From Polyodon spathula (taxonomy: Eukaryota; Chordata; Actinopteri; Acipenseriformes; Polyodontidae), in the NCBI RefSeq assembly GCF_017654505.1, contig NC_054560.1, positions 100,889 through 164,888 on the forward strand: a stretch of DNA of 64,000 bases, given 5' to 3'. Positions 24,260 through 38,116 of the stretch are shown in pieces. The translations under genes and the position numbers were made by a program. The notes under the pieces were generated by a model. It was not told the origin of the DNA. It ran no database searches and saw nothing but the letters and a program-made list of their open reading frames with translations. Numbering within the stretch: position 1 is the stretch's first letter; each line of letters opens with the position of its first letter.

Positions 24260-27200
24260 TCTTGAATATTAATGATGCAGGCAGCACTGGCATTTGTTGT
24301 CACAAACATTTGAATTCTTCCAGTGAGCAATACAAAAAGTAGAACGTCATGACTATCGGAAAACCCACAACCCCCCTACTCTTCTTACCATCAGCACAAG
24401 CCCACCTCCACACTGCTGATGTAACAGGGAAATGCACAGATCCTGTACAGATATCAATGCTCTGATGCCTCATAGTGACACAGCCCCCACCCCTTCTCTA
24501 CAGCCCACCTGCTGCACATACAATAGCACACACGGGAGACCTACTGTACAAACACTGCCTGCTGTGTCCAGGTTTATATCAGATAGTTTCATTGAGCTGC
24601 TGAAGAGGAGGGAAGGCTGGATAGTATTAACCCCTTATGCTCTGTGCATTATGTGCATGCAGAATCACTTTAGTAAATCTGTCCAAAAACAAGCAATTGC
24701 AATTAAACGGCTACTTCAGAGACCTACCGATCTGCACAGAAGGGTACTTTGGGAGAACATTGTGCATTTTGTGCTTTTATAAAATGCGATGACAGCTTTA
24801 TCACCTTGGTTCTGATTGAAGCATTGCTGGCAGCTGCACGGTGCACACTAAAGGGGTTTCAAGAGAACGCGGGAGACCCAGGAGAATGCCAGAAGGCCCA
24901 CATGCAAATCTCTTGCAGTCATATTAAAAGGAACCCTACACAGACGTTCCAGCTGCCTCAGATCCATGCAGAGCAGTTACACACAGATGCTGTGCTAGTC
25001 CAATATAGTTGATACAACTGACCCTGTCTTTACAGTAAAAGACTGTCTTCACTTTGATTGTACAGTAAGTGTCACCCTACTACATCCTTTCATACACATT
25101 GCACACAAAGTACATTACAACAGGAAACCAAAGGCAACAATACGAGGGTCTTACAAGACTAATTAGTCAGAAATAAGTAAGTTGCAGGAAGAAGCAGTTC
25201 CGATATTATTTCGAGTGATTTCTTGCTAGTTTGTTGCTGTTCACATATTATTTGCATTTATATTTACATTGACTTCAAAAAAAGATCTGCTGGCTGGATG
25301 AACGGGCTTCCCCACCCCAAGTGACAATAGCAGAAAACCCTCCCCAGCTGAAATGCATTGAGGAACGGTATTGTGCTAGGTAAGACAATGTGTATTACAT
25401 AACCCATTAACTGGGTCTGCCTTGACTTTGAAAGTGAGCACCAGCTACTGGTGATTGTTTCCGTGAAAGCCTAGTGTGTTGAGGGAGGACCAGCTCTTGT
25501 TAGGCGCACCGCCTATCTAGAAACTCAAACTGATCAAAGTGAAAAGCCATCGATCCATTCCTGTTCACGCTGTCTGCAGGAAGCTTCACGAGAGGCAGGC
25601 TGGGATAGGGGAAAGGCGCCTGTCTCTATGTTAACAGCCGTGTTGTTTACATATACACCAGCACTGACACATCATGATCAGTGCTCATCATTGTAGGGCA
25701 GTTCAACAGGTTGACATTGATGTGCTAATGGGATATGGATCCACACATACAGGGTGCTTTAAAAGACAGTCAATTACCAGAAGAAACTAGGAGGCTGATT
25801 TGACTACGAATAGCCAGTCAGGGTGGGCCAAAGCTTGACTTTTTGGGATTTTACTAGGGAATCATCCTATCCCAGGTTATCCGGGGATAGAATTAGGTGG
25901 TTGATGCAATCCAGGGGGGGGATACCTAGTAGTGCCATAAAATGCTCAATGAATATCTGGCTGTGGTTTGATCAAACCGGTTTCAGTTGATTGATGCCTT
26001 CATCAGTGATTGCCTGGAAAAGCAGCTGCTGCAGATCATGTACAGAACACAAAAATAACACAGACATTGGTGTCAATAAGGTCTCTATTGAGTACCATTA
26101 ATTTACAGCAAACTGGAACAGAAAGGAATGCTGGGTAGCAGTGGGCACTGAATTGAATGGCTCTAGTGTGGAGTACAAATCTACTCGCTAACAATGGCAC
26201 AGGTTATTTATAACGCAGGGTACCGCACTGCTTCTTTCTGCTATTCAAAGATATCAGATTATTTTTGCATAGAAACGGATTAGCCTACTTTTGTTTGCAA
26301 TCCTTTTGTGATGCATGGAATGTGCAGAATGCATACATACTTGAGTCTGAGGTGCTCACAAGATTAGTAACTAGAGGGACGCTTGCCTGGCAGAGTACAT
26401 CACGACAGCGTGTCCTCCAAAGCAATTATGCTACCAGGTGTAACTGTAGCCTGTGGATGGGTGTTGTGGAGAACACTTAACAATCTGCAGTTGTGTAGAT
26501 TATCAAGGCATGCACACATTTTAAATCAATCTAACAAGTCATTCAAAAGATTAACAGAAGCAAACAAACAACCAAAAGATCCTGCCATACAAGAACATTT
26601 TTAAAAGCAGTCACTATTCTGTAAGCAAACACATAACAAGACAATTCGTGTCTACTCTGCACCAGTGTGTGTGTGTGTTTGTGTATGTGTGTTCCAACCT
26701 ACTAATCTGCTCTTAGATTGTCTATCTTATTATAATGAGATTTAACATCAAATAAATAGAAAGGTACAAATCATGGTTAAAGTGACAGATTTACTAAACT
26801 TTACAAAGTCTGCATTGAATAGGATTATTATTTTTTTTTTTTAAAGTTATAAAACAAGCAAAACAAAACAAACAAAAAAGGTCTACACACTGAAAGCTTG
26901 TTACAGTATTTCAGATTCTGAAACATTTAACTGCAAACTTTTCACTGGAGCAAAAAAAAAAAAATCTTTATAAACGTCAGGGCTGTTAGACTGACATTAT
27001 CCATTATGCAAATCTAAAAAGACTGTATCACAAAGTACAAGCCTGGGGACGGGAGGGAGGGAGGAGAGGGGAGAATGGGAGGAGGGAGGAGCAGGGTGAA
27101 AGGGAGGGAGCCAGGGAGGGAAGGCACGCTTCATTACCAGGCCTGCCGCTGCCGACGAGCGGGAAGGAGGCAGATTGCAGAAGAAAAAAAAAAAATCTTC

Positions 27201-29440
27201 CATGAGCTTGTAAATTTACATAGAAAACAAAGGCCTTTCTTTACCTGTCAGTGATAACAAAAGTGTCCTCCAGCCCTGAACATGATGATAAGACCAGTGA
27301 ATAGGTAGTAACACTAGCGGGGACACATACACACATTCCATACCACCTCCAACACTACTGTACTGGGCCCGGTCTGTGGGCACTTCCAGCAGTGGCGCGT
27401 TCCGCAAGCTTTGCAGTGTGTGCACACAACACTGTTGTGCTTTCAGAGCGCTAGAGCATTGTTTTATTGGTCTCTGAACTATGCTGTCACCTGGACTGCC
27501 TGGCTGTGCTGGTCTCCTTTGTCTTGCTGTCAGAGAGACGTGCGACGGGTCCTGACCTTATTAACTGGTGAGGCACACCTGGTTTTGTAGTATATCCTTA
27601 AAAGCAGGCCCGGTAAATTGCAAAAACACAATTATTATTGCTATCATCTTTTTTTTTTATATTTTACCAGGTAGATTTGTTTTTTTTATCAATAAAACGT
27701 CACTTCATGAATTATTACAGAGATTATTTTATATAAAAACTGAAAGGTGTGCTTAAAGCCTCAAGGTTTCCCTTGGAAACAAGGCAGCCTTTTCAATAGA
27801 AACTCCACTTCCTGTGGCTCTGGAGATGCTGAGAACGGGGAACCTGTGGTACTGAGGGTTTTAGAAGGTATGTTCCTAAGTGTTAGGTGGCCTCCTCCAA
27901 TCAAGCTGACAGTGTATTTCTCGTGCACACTTTGCTCTGTCAGGCACACAATATGAACACTTACAGAACAAGTCATGAAATCTAAAAAACAGCTGAAAAG
28001 CTCTTTTGAACTTGTTTAATCTGTTTATATAGCTTCTGTTGTGGTTTAAACGTTTACAATTTTTTGTCACTGACACTGAGTGCGAGAGCTACACTCAGCA
28101 ACATTATAAGTGTTGTTGCTGAAGGAATGCCAGTACACTCGCTCAATCATGCAGCGTGTCCTGTAAGCATGCCAACAGAGTTATAATGTGTTGGCGACAG
28201 CTCCCACGGCTCTGCTGGGTACAGTCCTGGGGCCGTGCTGTACCCACAATGTGCTGACAAGGCTGAAGCTGGACAGGTTATCCAGGTTTAACGGTGAATT
28301 CCAGTTTCAGAAATGTTTCTGGTAACTTCAGATGTCACTGCTTTCCCAAATGTCAGCTTCATATAAACAGGCTGGTGGGTTTGTTGATCGCCAGGTGAGC
28401 TTGCTGTAGGACTCCCCCAGGGTCAGCTTAAAGCCTCCTTTCATCAGAAAGCTCAGCTCAGGTTCACTTTTACTAAGTCTGTGCTGCAAGACTCCCACCC
28501 TAAACCTCAGTGAGTCATTTTAAAATTCTGGCACCGAGCATGAACCCCAGGCTCGTCTCAACAGTTAAGCAAGAGATTACAAGTCATTCTAATTCAGTGA
28601 GAATTTTTCCACAAACCACTACCAGCATTAGAGCACTATACAGGGTGTCCAAGGAGTCGGGTATCTCTCACTTTCTTACAGGTGCAAACTTTTTTCAAGC
28701 AAAGAGGAACCAATTCATATAATTTTGATGTGTGTTGCAGATTTAACAGGGGACACCCTAATCTGCGTACGCCTGATTTATTCTGTATATGCATTTATAC
28801 TGCCACTAAACGTTTTTTTCAATGTCATTTGAGAAAACTTCTAGTCAAAATGTTTGTTGAAGGAATGCATTCAGGACTTTTAGTATTTCTACAAATTCTA
28901 CTATTGAGTATTTTAATGTTATGGATATTAATGCTACAAAGTTGCCATACCAGTATCTGTGCATAAGATATTGAGAAATCTTACAGTTTTAAAAACATTA
29001 GCAATCTTTTCTGCACATTGTCATTTAAGAGTAAAGATGTCTGTGATTATAGAAAGTGTGTTTAGCATCAGCCTGTGACCTTCGTAAAATCAAAACAGTA
29101 AATGTCTTGTCATGAGAGCAGAGTGGCAAACAGGGCCTGTGGTTACATCTCAGCAATAAGAAACATCTCCGAACCTTCCCAGTGTACAGATAAAGAACCA
29201 CAAGCCTGGCCTAGAAGGTCATGCTGTTTGGAGAGTAGTGGTAGGGGGGGGGGGGGGATTTAGGGCAGTATCATTTCTTTTTTTCACTTCATTAAAAAAA
29301 CAAACAAACAAAAAAAATCTTAAAACTATCCTAAACCGCATTTCATTTTTGCCTGTGTTCCATGTTGCAATATTGTGCACTGACACTGGCTTCTATGCAA
29401 ACACCCCAGCCTGAAACATCAGCTCCTACTGTTTTACTAT
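24260..29440. other. no recognised gene
   Basis: Unique-looking AT-rich sequence with poly-A/T runs near 26828-26843 and 26952-26964, purine-rich GGGAGG sequence at 27050-27125 and a G run at 29246-29260. A minus-strand open stretch at 28301-28490 follows a cttgcag and contains FLMKGGFKLTLGESYSKLTW. It is not recognised and is not called as a gene. Confidence 0.5.
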
Positions 29441-29559
29441 TTACATTGTGAAGTGCCTTAGGATCATGATGAAAGGCACTATATAAATGTATTATATTTA
29501 TTAACATAAATGTATTAAATAATTATTATTATACAAGGTGCCATATAAGTGCATTATTA

Positions 29560-29599
<40 letters not shown>

Positions 29600-29600
29600 G
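29441..29600 (+). repeat. retroposon-like 3' tail with ATT microsatellite
   Basis: The sequence gtgaagtgccttaggatcat and then gaaaggcactatataaatg resembles the 'GCGCTATATAAAT' tail common to vertebrate retroposons. A second partial copy, aaggtgccatataagtgc, lies at 29536-29553 and is followed by (ATT)n to 29600. Confidence 0.5.
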
Positions 29601-31390
29601 TAGTAGTATTTAAAATGTATATTTATCCTCTATAACTAGTTATGAAAAGCCCTGATTACCCATATTGCTGGTGCAGTGCTGGATCATTACACAAACAAAT
29701 TAAAAAAAACAACTCACAAAACACTGAACATGATCGGAATCTAGGCAAGTGTCCATCCCAGTGTTGCACGATCAACATGTCCACACCCCTCTTTGCAGGT
29801 GCAGTCTGCACTGTGCCACCTGCTTCCTGTCGCCTCTACGCGTGGGCATGCTCAGAATCATCGCAGACAGCGCGGGTCCCTGCAGAAGGAGCCGTTCTCT
29901 GGGCTCTCTCCACGTGGGCCCCCCTTCTCTGCCACGGTGAGTCACTGTGAACTGAAAGGTTACATGAGTCACGGGCTCCTCTCTGAGTGTGCAGTGGGCC
30001 TTGGCCTCCTGTTCGCACCAGTCTAGTCTTGCCTGCACTCTCATTAACAGCTCAGTGGAGCACACACACACCCCACAAGCTCTCCCCTCTCCCTGTCAGC
30101 AGGTGCCCTAAAGCTCCGCAGCAGCCAGGAGCCAACTGGTCCCAGAGGAGCATGGCAGCCAGGTTTAGGGTCTGCCATTGCCCTTATAGGAAGGGCTATC
30201 TAAACTGAAGGTACTGTATAAGGCTACTTCACACAGTTTCTGGTTGTCTGTGTCGTCCCCACTGCTCTGCACATGATCCGAGCCGCTCCCTGCTACAAGA
30301 GCAACCCTGTTCGTTTTCAACAAGCTAGTTACTGTAGGACTTGTATTTGTTATGCTGTGTTTTAAACGTCACCACCACACCTTTAAAATGACAGGTCTGT
30401 GCTGCCTTTGCATTTGGACTATTCGGGTTGCCATGTCCACACTGACCTTTGGGCAGGGGGAGGAATGAAGAGAGTGGGAGAGGGAAGCGTTGGGGAGATG
30501 GGTAACTGTCTGAAAGCTGCATCAGCTTGTTTTGCTCTGTACCCTTCCTGATACTGTGGGCTCTCCTAATAAAGCCTTCGGAACCCACTTTCTGTGTGAC
30601 AGCAGTTAATATCCAAGCCCTTACTGCTCATCATTAAAAGACAAAGGTGAGGAAACAAGGCACTATCACTGCAAAGCGTTATGATAGTAAAGCGACCTTC
30701 ACAGATTAAATGCACCACACCTCCCACTATAAAACCAAGGAAACCTGTTCCTTTCACAAGTCAGCACACAGAGACCTGAACAGGAGACTCTCACAAAGCT
30801 GTGCTGCCTCAGCCAATGAACTGCTCTGAATACAACCAAGAGACCAGCCCTCTGTAAACACAACCAATCACAGCAGGGCTCTCATATCAGCTGCTGTCAT
30901 CAAGGACCAGTGGAATGCCACTAGCCTCATGAAGAAACACTGCATGTGACACTCTGGCTCAGTATCAGTTCACCTCTAGTAGAAATATGAGTCAAGTGAA
31001 TAGTGCTCTTGTGACATATATAAAAAGGTACAAACTGTTCACTGGTCTATAAATATATACAGGTCCTGCTTACACAAGAGCAGTGCAGGAGAGTTCACCC
31101 CAAGCCCTGGTCTTGGGACATTGGTTTTGAAAAGTACAGATATTTTATTTTTACTTTTAGATTTGTCTTAAATTATTATTGCCCTTATTTTTTCATGATG
31201 TTTACAACTATTATGAGTAATTCTAATTGCAATTTCTGTATTGATTTATTTGACCTGTTTTAAGGTGCTTTCGTTTGAGTTCAGGAGACAGTTCTGCAGT
31301 TCTAGTTTGGATGAGACGTAAAACCGAGGTCCTATTGTAAGTGACTCTGCAGCAGCAGCAGCTGATGCATAGTTCACCCCCTAGTCTCTG

Positions 31391-31427
31391 TAAGTCATTT
31401 TAGATGAAAGCGTCTGCTAAATGACTA

Positions 31428-31517
<90 letters not shown>
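31391..31517 (+). repeat. SINE/LINE tail followed by palindromic (ATT)15(AAT)16
   Basis: The tail taagtcattttagatgaaag followed by cgtctgctaaatgacta runs into an ATT run that switches at about 31470 to AAT. The two runs are complementary, so the tract can fold into one long hairpin. Confidence 0.85.
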
Positions 31518-31518
<1 letters not shown>

Positions 31519-32962
31519 GTTGCCTGCCATAGACATGTGTAACACAGGCTAGATCAGTGTCTTTATACTGTATCAGCGCCTGCACCATCTACAGCACTAC
31601 GGTGTATTGGCAACAAAGCAAAAGGAATCTTGCGCCCAAGTGACGCTGGTTCTCAGTGCCATCGATACTTTGTCTGATGCAGCCCATGTTACATATATCT
31701 GTGGCAGAAAACTAGAACTGAAGAGCAGCTCCTGAACTCACGAGAAAACATCTGAACACAGGCTACAAGAATAATAATAAAAAATAGCATTTGATTAATT
31801 GAAATGAAAAGGCATAAACACAATGTGCAGTGCATTATCACACAGAGGTCACAGGGTTAAATATAGCATGGTGCTGACTCTGTGCCTTTTCCCTGATCCT
31901 CACTCCAGCACAGGGGGGGCGGAGTCAGGTGACACACACAGCGAACATGCCACAACATGTTTGGAGACGAGCAGGCAAGCTCCTCGCACAAGCCTACCTT
32001 CAAATAAACACAAGCCACTGTGCAAGCACGCATAGCAGCCCAGTTCTCAGCAGTGTAGTGCAGGCACTCAGTGTGTCATTAGCTGGCATAATAACACATT
32101 AAGAGTTTTCACACCTCCTTCTGGTGCGAGAACACCCCCTCCACTTTCAACCCAGGCTATTCACACCGCTCAACCTCGGTGACCCCTTCAGACCTCTGGC
32201 TGTGAACCAGCCAGAGTACAGGTGTGAAAAGCGGGCAGGACATTCCTGATCCCTCTTGATTACTGCAGAAGCTAGTAGAGAAGGGCTTTCTCAGTGTTCC
32301 CTTTACATGTGCATTCTCAGGCATTATTACCAGCTACATGGCAAAACATTCAATGACGTCCAATCCAGGGCACTTTCAGCAGAGAAAAGGCATTTCATTT
32401 GAATGAAGAGTAGTATGCACTGGGGTTCTACTGACACATCACTAAATGAATCCACATCATCTTTGTATTGAATATTGCTTGTGTATTACAATTAACTACT
32501 GTTATTAATTATTCATTCAAGTGTTTTTGCTGAGTTGTGGGTTAGTGAATATGGGAAATGTAGAGGGGTCCCAAATGAAGATAAGGCCTGTTTTTACATT
32601 GCATACTGAAAGGTCATGGGACTGCACAGAGCGAGGCGTTGTCTCTGACCTTGGCCCGGAGTGGCACTAAGGCAGCCTGTCCTCTTCTTAGTGCTTGCAT
32701 ATTTTTACTTGATTTATAAAAAGTCCCTATTTTTATTGCTGAGTAATTTTTCAATAGCATTTAGTACAATTTTTTTTTTAAATAGTGACCTGACTGCATT
32801 GTCTTTTTGGTTTGAACTGTGATGAGCTACTTCAAATTGTTGATATTAAAACATAAATCTATTTACATATTATAATGCCATCAAAACAGTGTTTTGCACT
32901 GAAAAATAAGCACAAAAAAATTAACAGGGATATACATATTTTTAAATGATACTAGTTTTCTG

Positions 32963-33424
32963 GTCTGCAGTGTTGAGTAGAGTTCTCTTTCCTATATTGC
33001 TAGAGCACTCTGCAGTGTTGAGAGTGGAGTTCTCTTTCCTATACTGCTAGAGCACTGCAGTGTTGAGAGTGGAGTTCTCTTTCCTATACTGCTTAGAGCA
33101 CTCTGCAGTGTTGAGAGTGGAGTTCTCTTTCCTATACTACTAGAGCACTGCAGTGTTGAGTGGAGTTCTCTTTCCTATACTGCTAGAGTGCTCTGCAGTG
33201 TTGAGAATGGAGTTCTCTTTCCTATACTGCTAGAGTGCTCTGCAGTGTTGAGGGTGGAGTTATCTTTCCTATACTGCTAAAGTGCTCTGCAGTGTTGACT
33301 GGAGTTCTCTTTCCTATAATACTAGAGCACTCTGTCGTGTTGAGTGGAGTTCTCTTTCCTATAATACTAGAGCACTCTGTCGTGTTGAGTGGAGTTCTCT
33401 TTCCTATAATGCTGGAGCACTCTG
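32963..33424. repeat. 46-bp minisatellite, about 10 units
   Basis: Units contain tctgcagtgttgagagtgga, gttctctttcctatactgct and agagcac. Lengths vary between about 40 and 47 bp by small deletions. Later units change tgcagtg to tgtcgtg. The 68-codon ORF across the end is a repeat artefact. Confidence 0.92.
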
Positions 33425-33871
33425 ACGTTTTCTTTCCCTGACCTATACACAGAAGTGCTGAGAGTCATCTCACCTCTGGTTAACCCCATTCTCCTGATCT
33501 CCTAATGTCTTTCACAGGGGCACAGATTCAGAACTGCTCTGGGAAGACACCCAACCCAGACAGGCAAGGTGTGAAATCTAGCAGCCTGCTCTGGATGGCA
33601 GTGCTGGGGCAAGCCCTCCTGGGTATCGCACCTGGGAGACAGTGTGTGAGAGAGAGAGGGGTAGGGGTGGGTAATAATACACAACACAGCTCCAGTCCTC
33701 ATGGGACCCCATCATACTGCCGGTGGGAATCAGCAGTGGTACTTGTTATTATAAATAATGGAGGAGGTGAAAGACTGAAGTTATAGTGTAGTGGGGTTTT
33801 CTTCTTCTCCTTTTCCAGACGAATAAAATAAACAGATAAGCGAGGAACTCAAGCTGCAGGGATCTCTTAAT

Positions 33872-34065
33872 GCCCTTGTAAAAGTTTCCCATGGTATATT
33901 TGCACTGTGTTGTTGTAGTTCTCCCATGCTTTCCTATGGTTATCCATTTACCACAGGTTTACCATGTTTCTTTGTTTTTTAACATGCTTTACCATAAGCT
34001 TACCTGTGCTTTATTACACTGCGCTGTGCTTTTACTATGGGAAACTTTAATAAAGGTGACCACCA
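33872..34065. mobile_element. foldback MITE-like element, family 2
   Basis: The left arm cttgtaaaagtttcccatgg and the right arm ctatgggaaactttaataaa are inverted relative to each other. The interior is filled with alternating 'accatg/tttacc' words. Only one copy was seen in the window. There is no coding capacity. Confidence 0.5.
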
Positions 34066-36326
34066 TATTATAAGGTCAGGGTTTGGCTGCAGTTGGGCCT
34101 CATTTCTGAATGCTGCCTGTTCTCTTACTGAATGCCAGCAAGCAAAATAAACAGAAACAAACATTACTGTGGGAGGATTTTGCTGCAGTAACTGGTTTTA
34201 TAAAAGATTATGAAACAAACTCCAGAGCATTTGAATCCTAGTTTTATTTGTGCGCTGTATTCTCAAACTCTCTGGCACTGCAGCTCTGACACAGGCTCCA
34301 AAGTTAAAACTTGCACCACAACACTGATGTGGGTAAGACTACAAACATACCGGAGGAATACATATTGAATACTTAACAAGCATACACTGCTCACATCACA
34401 CTGCATGCACACCACAGTGATCGCTTTGACATTGGAAAATACTTTCAACAGCCTTATTTTCAGGTTTAGTACACTGAACAGCAATGACAGGTTGCTGTGG
34501 ATCCGAGTTCAACTGGCTGGTTCAAGCACTAGTTCAGGTTTGGACAAGAGCTTGGAGTCCTATACGAAATTCAGCCATTAGTGTGTGCGACCCCTAGCAG
34601 ACCTGTTTTGTACACATCGATTGTTTTCGTTTCAAACTACTCAAGATGACATTTTTGTTGTCAGTAACAACTGATTGCAAAGTGATACGATCCTCACAGT
34701 ACATCTGTTCTGATTGATATCTAGCTCAGGGCTGCTGAACTGTAGGATTCAGAGCTCGCTGAGGCTGTTGGCTTTTCAAATCTGTTAATGCTGATCCTAG
34801 TTTGTTTGTTTCTTAATCAATGTGGGATTCATAAACAAGATATACACATCCGAAATCATTAAGATTGCAAACAGACAATGTATTGCAGTAGCACACACAT
34901 TCTGATTGTGAAGGCAACAGGGGTTTCTCTGTCTGTTTTATCTTGTGCTATAAAGACAGGACATAGTGACAGAGTGGTTACTTTTGTTGGTCAGAAAAGA
35001 ATAATAACTATTATTATTATTACGTGAACAGCTGATTTATGACCCATGCATGATATGTGGAAAAAAATTATTTATAGAAAATCAATGTTGAAAAATATCT
35101 ATAGCTCAGCGTTTATTAATATATTCCTTTTTTCTTTGCAAATAGAAAAACACCTATACAAATCTTGCAAGGCTAGAACCAAACAATTAAGCACTGCAAT
35201 TCAAGGTCTCTGAAGCACTCTCAAGTTGTTTTAATGCCGTGACAGGGAATTTGTCTCCTTTTGAATAGCAGGAGCTAATTAAAGCCAGAGTACATGCTCT
35301 GAAAATAACATCCTTAAAAAAAGTACTGTTTTGCACTGTTAAACTGAACACAGTTCACCAGCTGCACCAGAGCAGTAGTGTAAAAGCCAGCTCTAAAGAG
35401 GGCTTTCGTTTCTCTCCTGGCAAAAAAAGTTTCTGTTGATTGTCTATAGAGGGCGATCATCAGGTAGTCACTCCTTTGTTCACGAGATGTAGCCAAAAAT
35501 GTATAGTATATGTATGGTGCAAGAAGGTGGTCATACCAATTTCAATATCTGTTTTATTACAAGATGTTCCACTTTGAACGCCACAGCTCGGGGGCACAAA
35601 CTTCTGTTTTTCTGGCTCTCAGACCCCAGGATTGCTGTTACTTATTAACAATACTCTTCTGGTGAAACTTTACCTTGGGAATGTAGATGTCAGCCAGATG
35701 GAATGCAGGAGTGCTGGCAGGGATTTCAAAGTCCAGGTAAGGTACAGTATGTACGATCCACCCTCAATACAAACTACCACAGGAGTGTCATCGGCACCCA
35801 GGCAATAAACACAAGCAGGTATAGACAGCAGGGTAACTCTCCCGGCAGAGGGAGTTCTATAGAAATGGTTGAGCTGGAATAAAGGCACATGGCTTTGGGG
35901 GTGTTTCTGGTACGGCACGCAGTATTTCCCTACACTGGAACTTTACAATGCATCCCTCTAGGCAAGCCTGTAATCATATTTCTACATCCCAGGTGATATA
36001 GATGATCCCAGGAATGCAATGAATGTACTGAATGCATGATCTGGCTATGATAGAAATGGATGTATAGTATATACAACCCAATATTGACTCCTTTTTTTTA
36101 GCCTTGTTATAATCAGTGTAAGATTAGGCGGCGCTATACTGGTAATGTGAATATATAAAATATTCTTGTATGGAAATATCACCAGCACCAGACACACACC
36201 ACAATAAAGCATTCCTTCATTTTAGCCTACTAACCCAAAAATGACAAACACTGAAAGAATTCTTGGATGTTTGGTTTGCAATCTGCTTTATAGTTTTGCT
36301 TAAAATTCCCCAAATTGCTGTAAGGA
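34066..36326. other. no recognised gene
   Basis: AT-rich sequence with scattered short repeats. No exon, RNA gene or mobile element was recognised. Confidence 0.5.
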
Positions 36327-36353
36327 CCCCCCCCCCCCCCCCCCCCCCCCCCC
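36327..36353. repeat. C27 homopolymer
   Basis: Twenty-seven consecutive C lie 234 bp upstream of the C36 tract. Confidence 0.97.
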
Positions 36354-36585
36354 TTCAAACCTGCTTGCCACCTTGTCCCCTCCGCTAAACAAACAGCACT
36401 AGAAGGCTTTACTCAGGATGCATTCATGCTTCTTTACAACAAACAACCGTAGCACGATCAAACATCCTTTTACAGATTACAGAACTGATCAATCTTGCAA
36501 GGGTTTTTAATTCCGATTAACAAAGAAATAAAACAAATTGAATCTGAAGGACTTTGCCCGGGGGATGCCCTCGAGCCTGCTGCAG

Positions 36586-36587
<2 letters not shown>

Positions 36588-36625
<38 letters not shown>

Positions 36626-36667
36626 CCCCAACCCCAACCCCAACCCCAACCCCAACCCCAACCCCCC
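36588..36667. repeat. C36 run followed by (CCCCAA)7, Tetrahymena-type telomere-like
   Basis: Thirty-six C are followed at 36624-36665 by seven perfect AACCCC units. On the minus strand this reads (TTGGGG)7 and then G36. TTGGGG is the Tetrahymena telomere unit, not the vertebrate TTAGGG. The G-strand should form G-quadruplexes. Proline or glycine ORFs over it are artefacts. Confidence 0.97.
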
Positions 36668-36999
36668 AAGTTCTTGATGGGGGCAAGTTTTGTCAGACCT
36701 TGTGCTGCTGCTCTTGTCTTGATGCGCACAGCAGGTTATTTACTATCCTAGACCATGATGCAGCTTACAGCAAGCAGGTCCATCTAGATTGTCTTGGTCC
36801 CAGTAAAAAGGTCAGAAACAAGGACACCACGATGTGTTTACCACTATCCTTCTCTGTGCCGCTTGAGTCTGAGTGAGGGGGTGTATAGGGGGTGCTGGAA
36901 GAAAAGGTTATGCTACATGTGTGGGTGGGAGTGTGGGTGGGAGGGAGGGAGGCAGGGAGGCAAATGCAACTTAGCATTAGCAAACCATTCTTGCAGCAT

Positions 37000-38096
37000 C
37001 CTTTGCTTAATGTGAAAAGTAAATGTGGTTTTCTTTTGAATGACGCTACGTGTAAGCAGGACTTAGTCCTAGTGAGCGATCAATTCAAGTTTCACTGTAG
37101 AAATAAAAAAATAAAACAAACAAACAAAAGTCAATTACTCAAGCACTACAGATTTCTAGTACTGGAATGCTGGTGAAAGGCTGCAATACATCTACTCAAA
37201 ATATCCAGGTACTCAAAATCTAAATGCTAATGTTGCAAGGGAATATATGCATAGAGCGTCTAGATAGAGAAATTGGGTTCAACATAAGAAGCCACCTGCA
37301 GCAGTTCCATCTAAAGCACATGGCAGACCACGTTTAGGACTGATCGTTATCATTATTAATAATCCAACTCTCTCACACAGTATGCCTGGAAGCAAGCATC
37401 GAACAGACACAGATCTGCTTCTACAGTACCATCCACATCCAAGTTTTGTAAAGATCAACCACGGGGTACACCTAGCAACAGAGATCTTGCAAAGACCTGT
37501 GTGCTGAATGCATGTTCAGCAGAACCATAAAGATGCAAACCCCACACTTGTGAAGAAACATGATGCAGGCTCCTGGTTGCTGTATAAAAAGAGCAGACAC
37601 TTTACCAATCAAATACAGCTGCAACACCGGCATGGTCTATGCATATTGCTTTCCTGTTAGAGGTGAGTAGGCTTTCCTTTCATTTAGTACAAATGCATGA
37701 AATTATTGAAATAGAAAGTTTGACGAACACAATCTATTCCCAATGAGTTTGCAAGTGTGAGGTTAGACTGTAATACAAGTATTTGAAAGTGTTCTGGTGG
37801 CAGATTAATAAAATAGAGGTCATGCACGGTTTAGATCAACTGAATACACACAATGCAAAATCTGCTTGCTCTTTGGAATGCGCATTCCTTAAAAATGTAA
37901 TCACGTTTTCTTTTTTTGGTACATGAATTGGACTCCTGGTAGGCTAGTCTGGAGACCTTAGACTGTCTAAAACTGCTGAGTGTATCAGTGTCTAATCCAA
38001 ACTGATGCAACCCTGAAAGAATTCTGCCAATCAGCCAGTCTAGACTGCAGCCCAGGGAGAGGAGGGGAGAGCAGCAGCACAGCTTGTATGTGGTCT
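37000..38096. other. no recognised gene
   Basis: Unique-looking AT-rich sequence. Nothing assignable. Confidence 0.5.
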
Positions 38097-38097
38097 A

Positions 38098-38116
38098 GTG
38101 CTGCCATCTAGTGGCT
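38098..38116 (-). promoter_or_regulatory. CTCF-like binding motif
   Basis: The minus strand reads AAGCCACTAGATGGCAGCAC. Its core CCACTAGATGGCAGC fits the CTCF consensus CCASYAGRKGGCRSY at every position. It lies in the 25-kb gene-less piece. Occupancy cannot be told from sequence. Confidence 0.55.

Noticed and set aside
36470..36876. Poly-proline and poly-glycine ORFs
   Set aside because: Caused by the C36 and CCCCAA tract.
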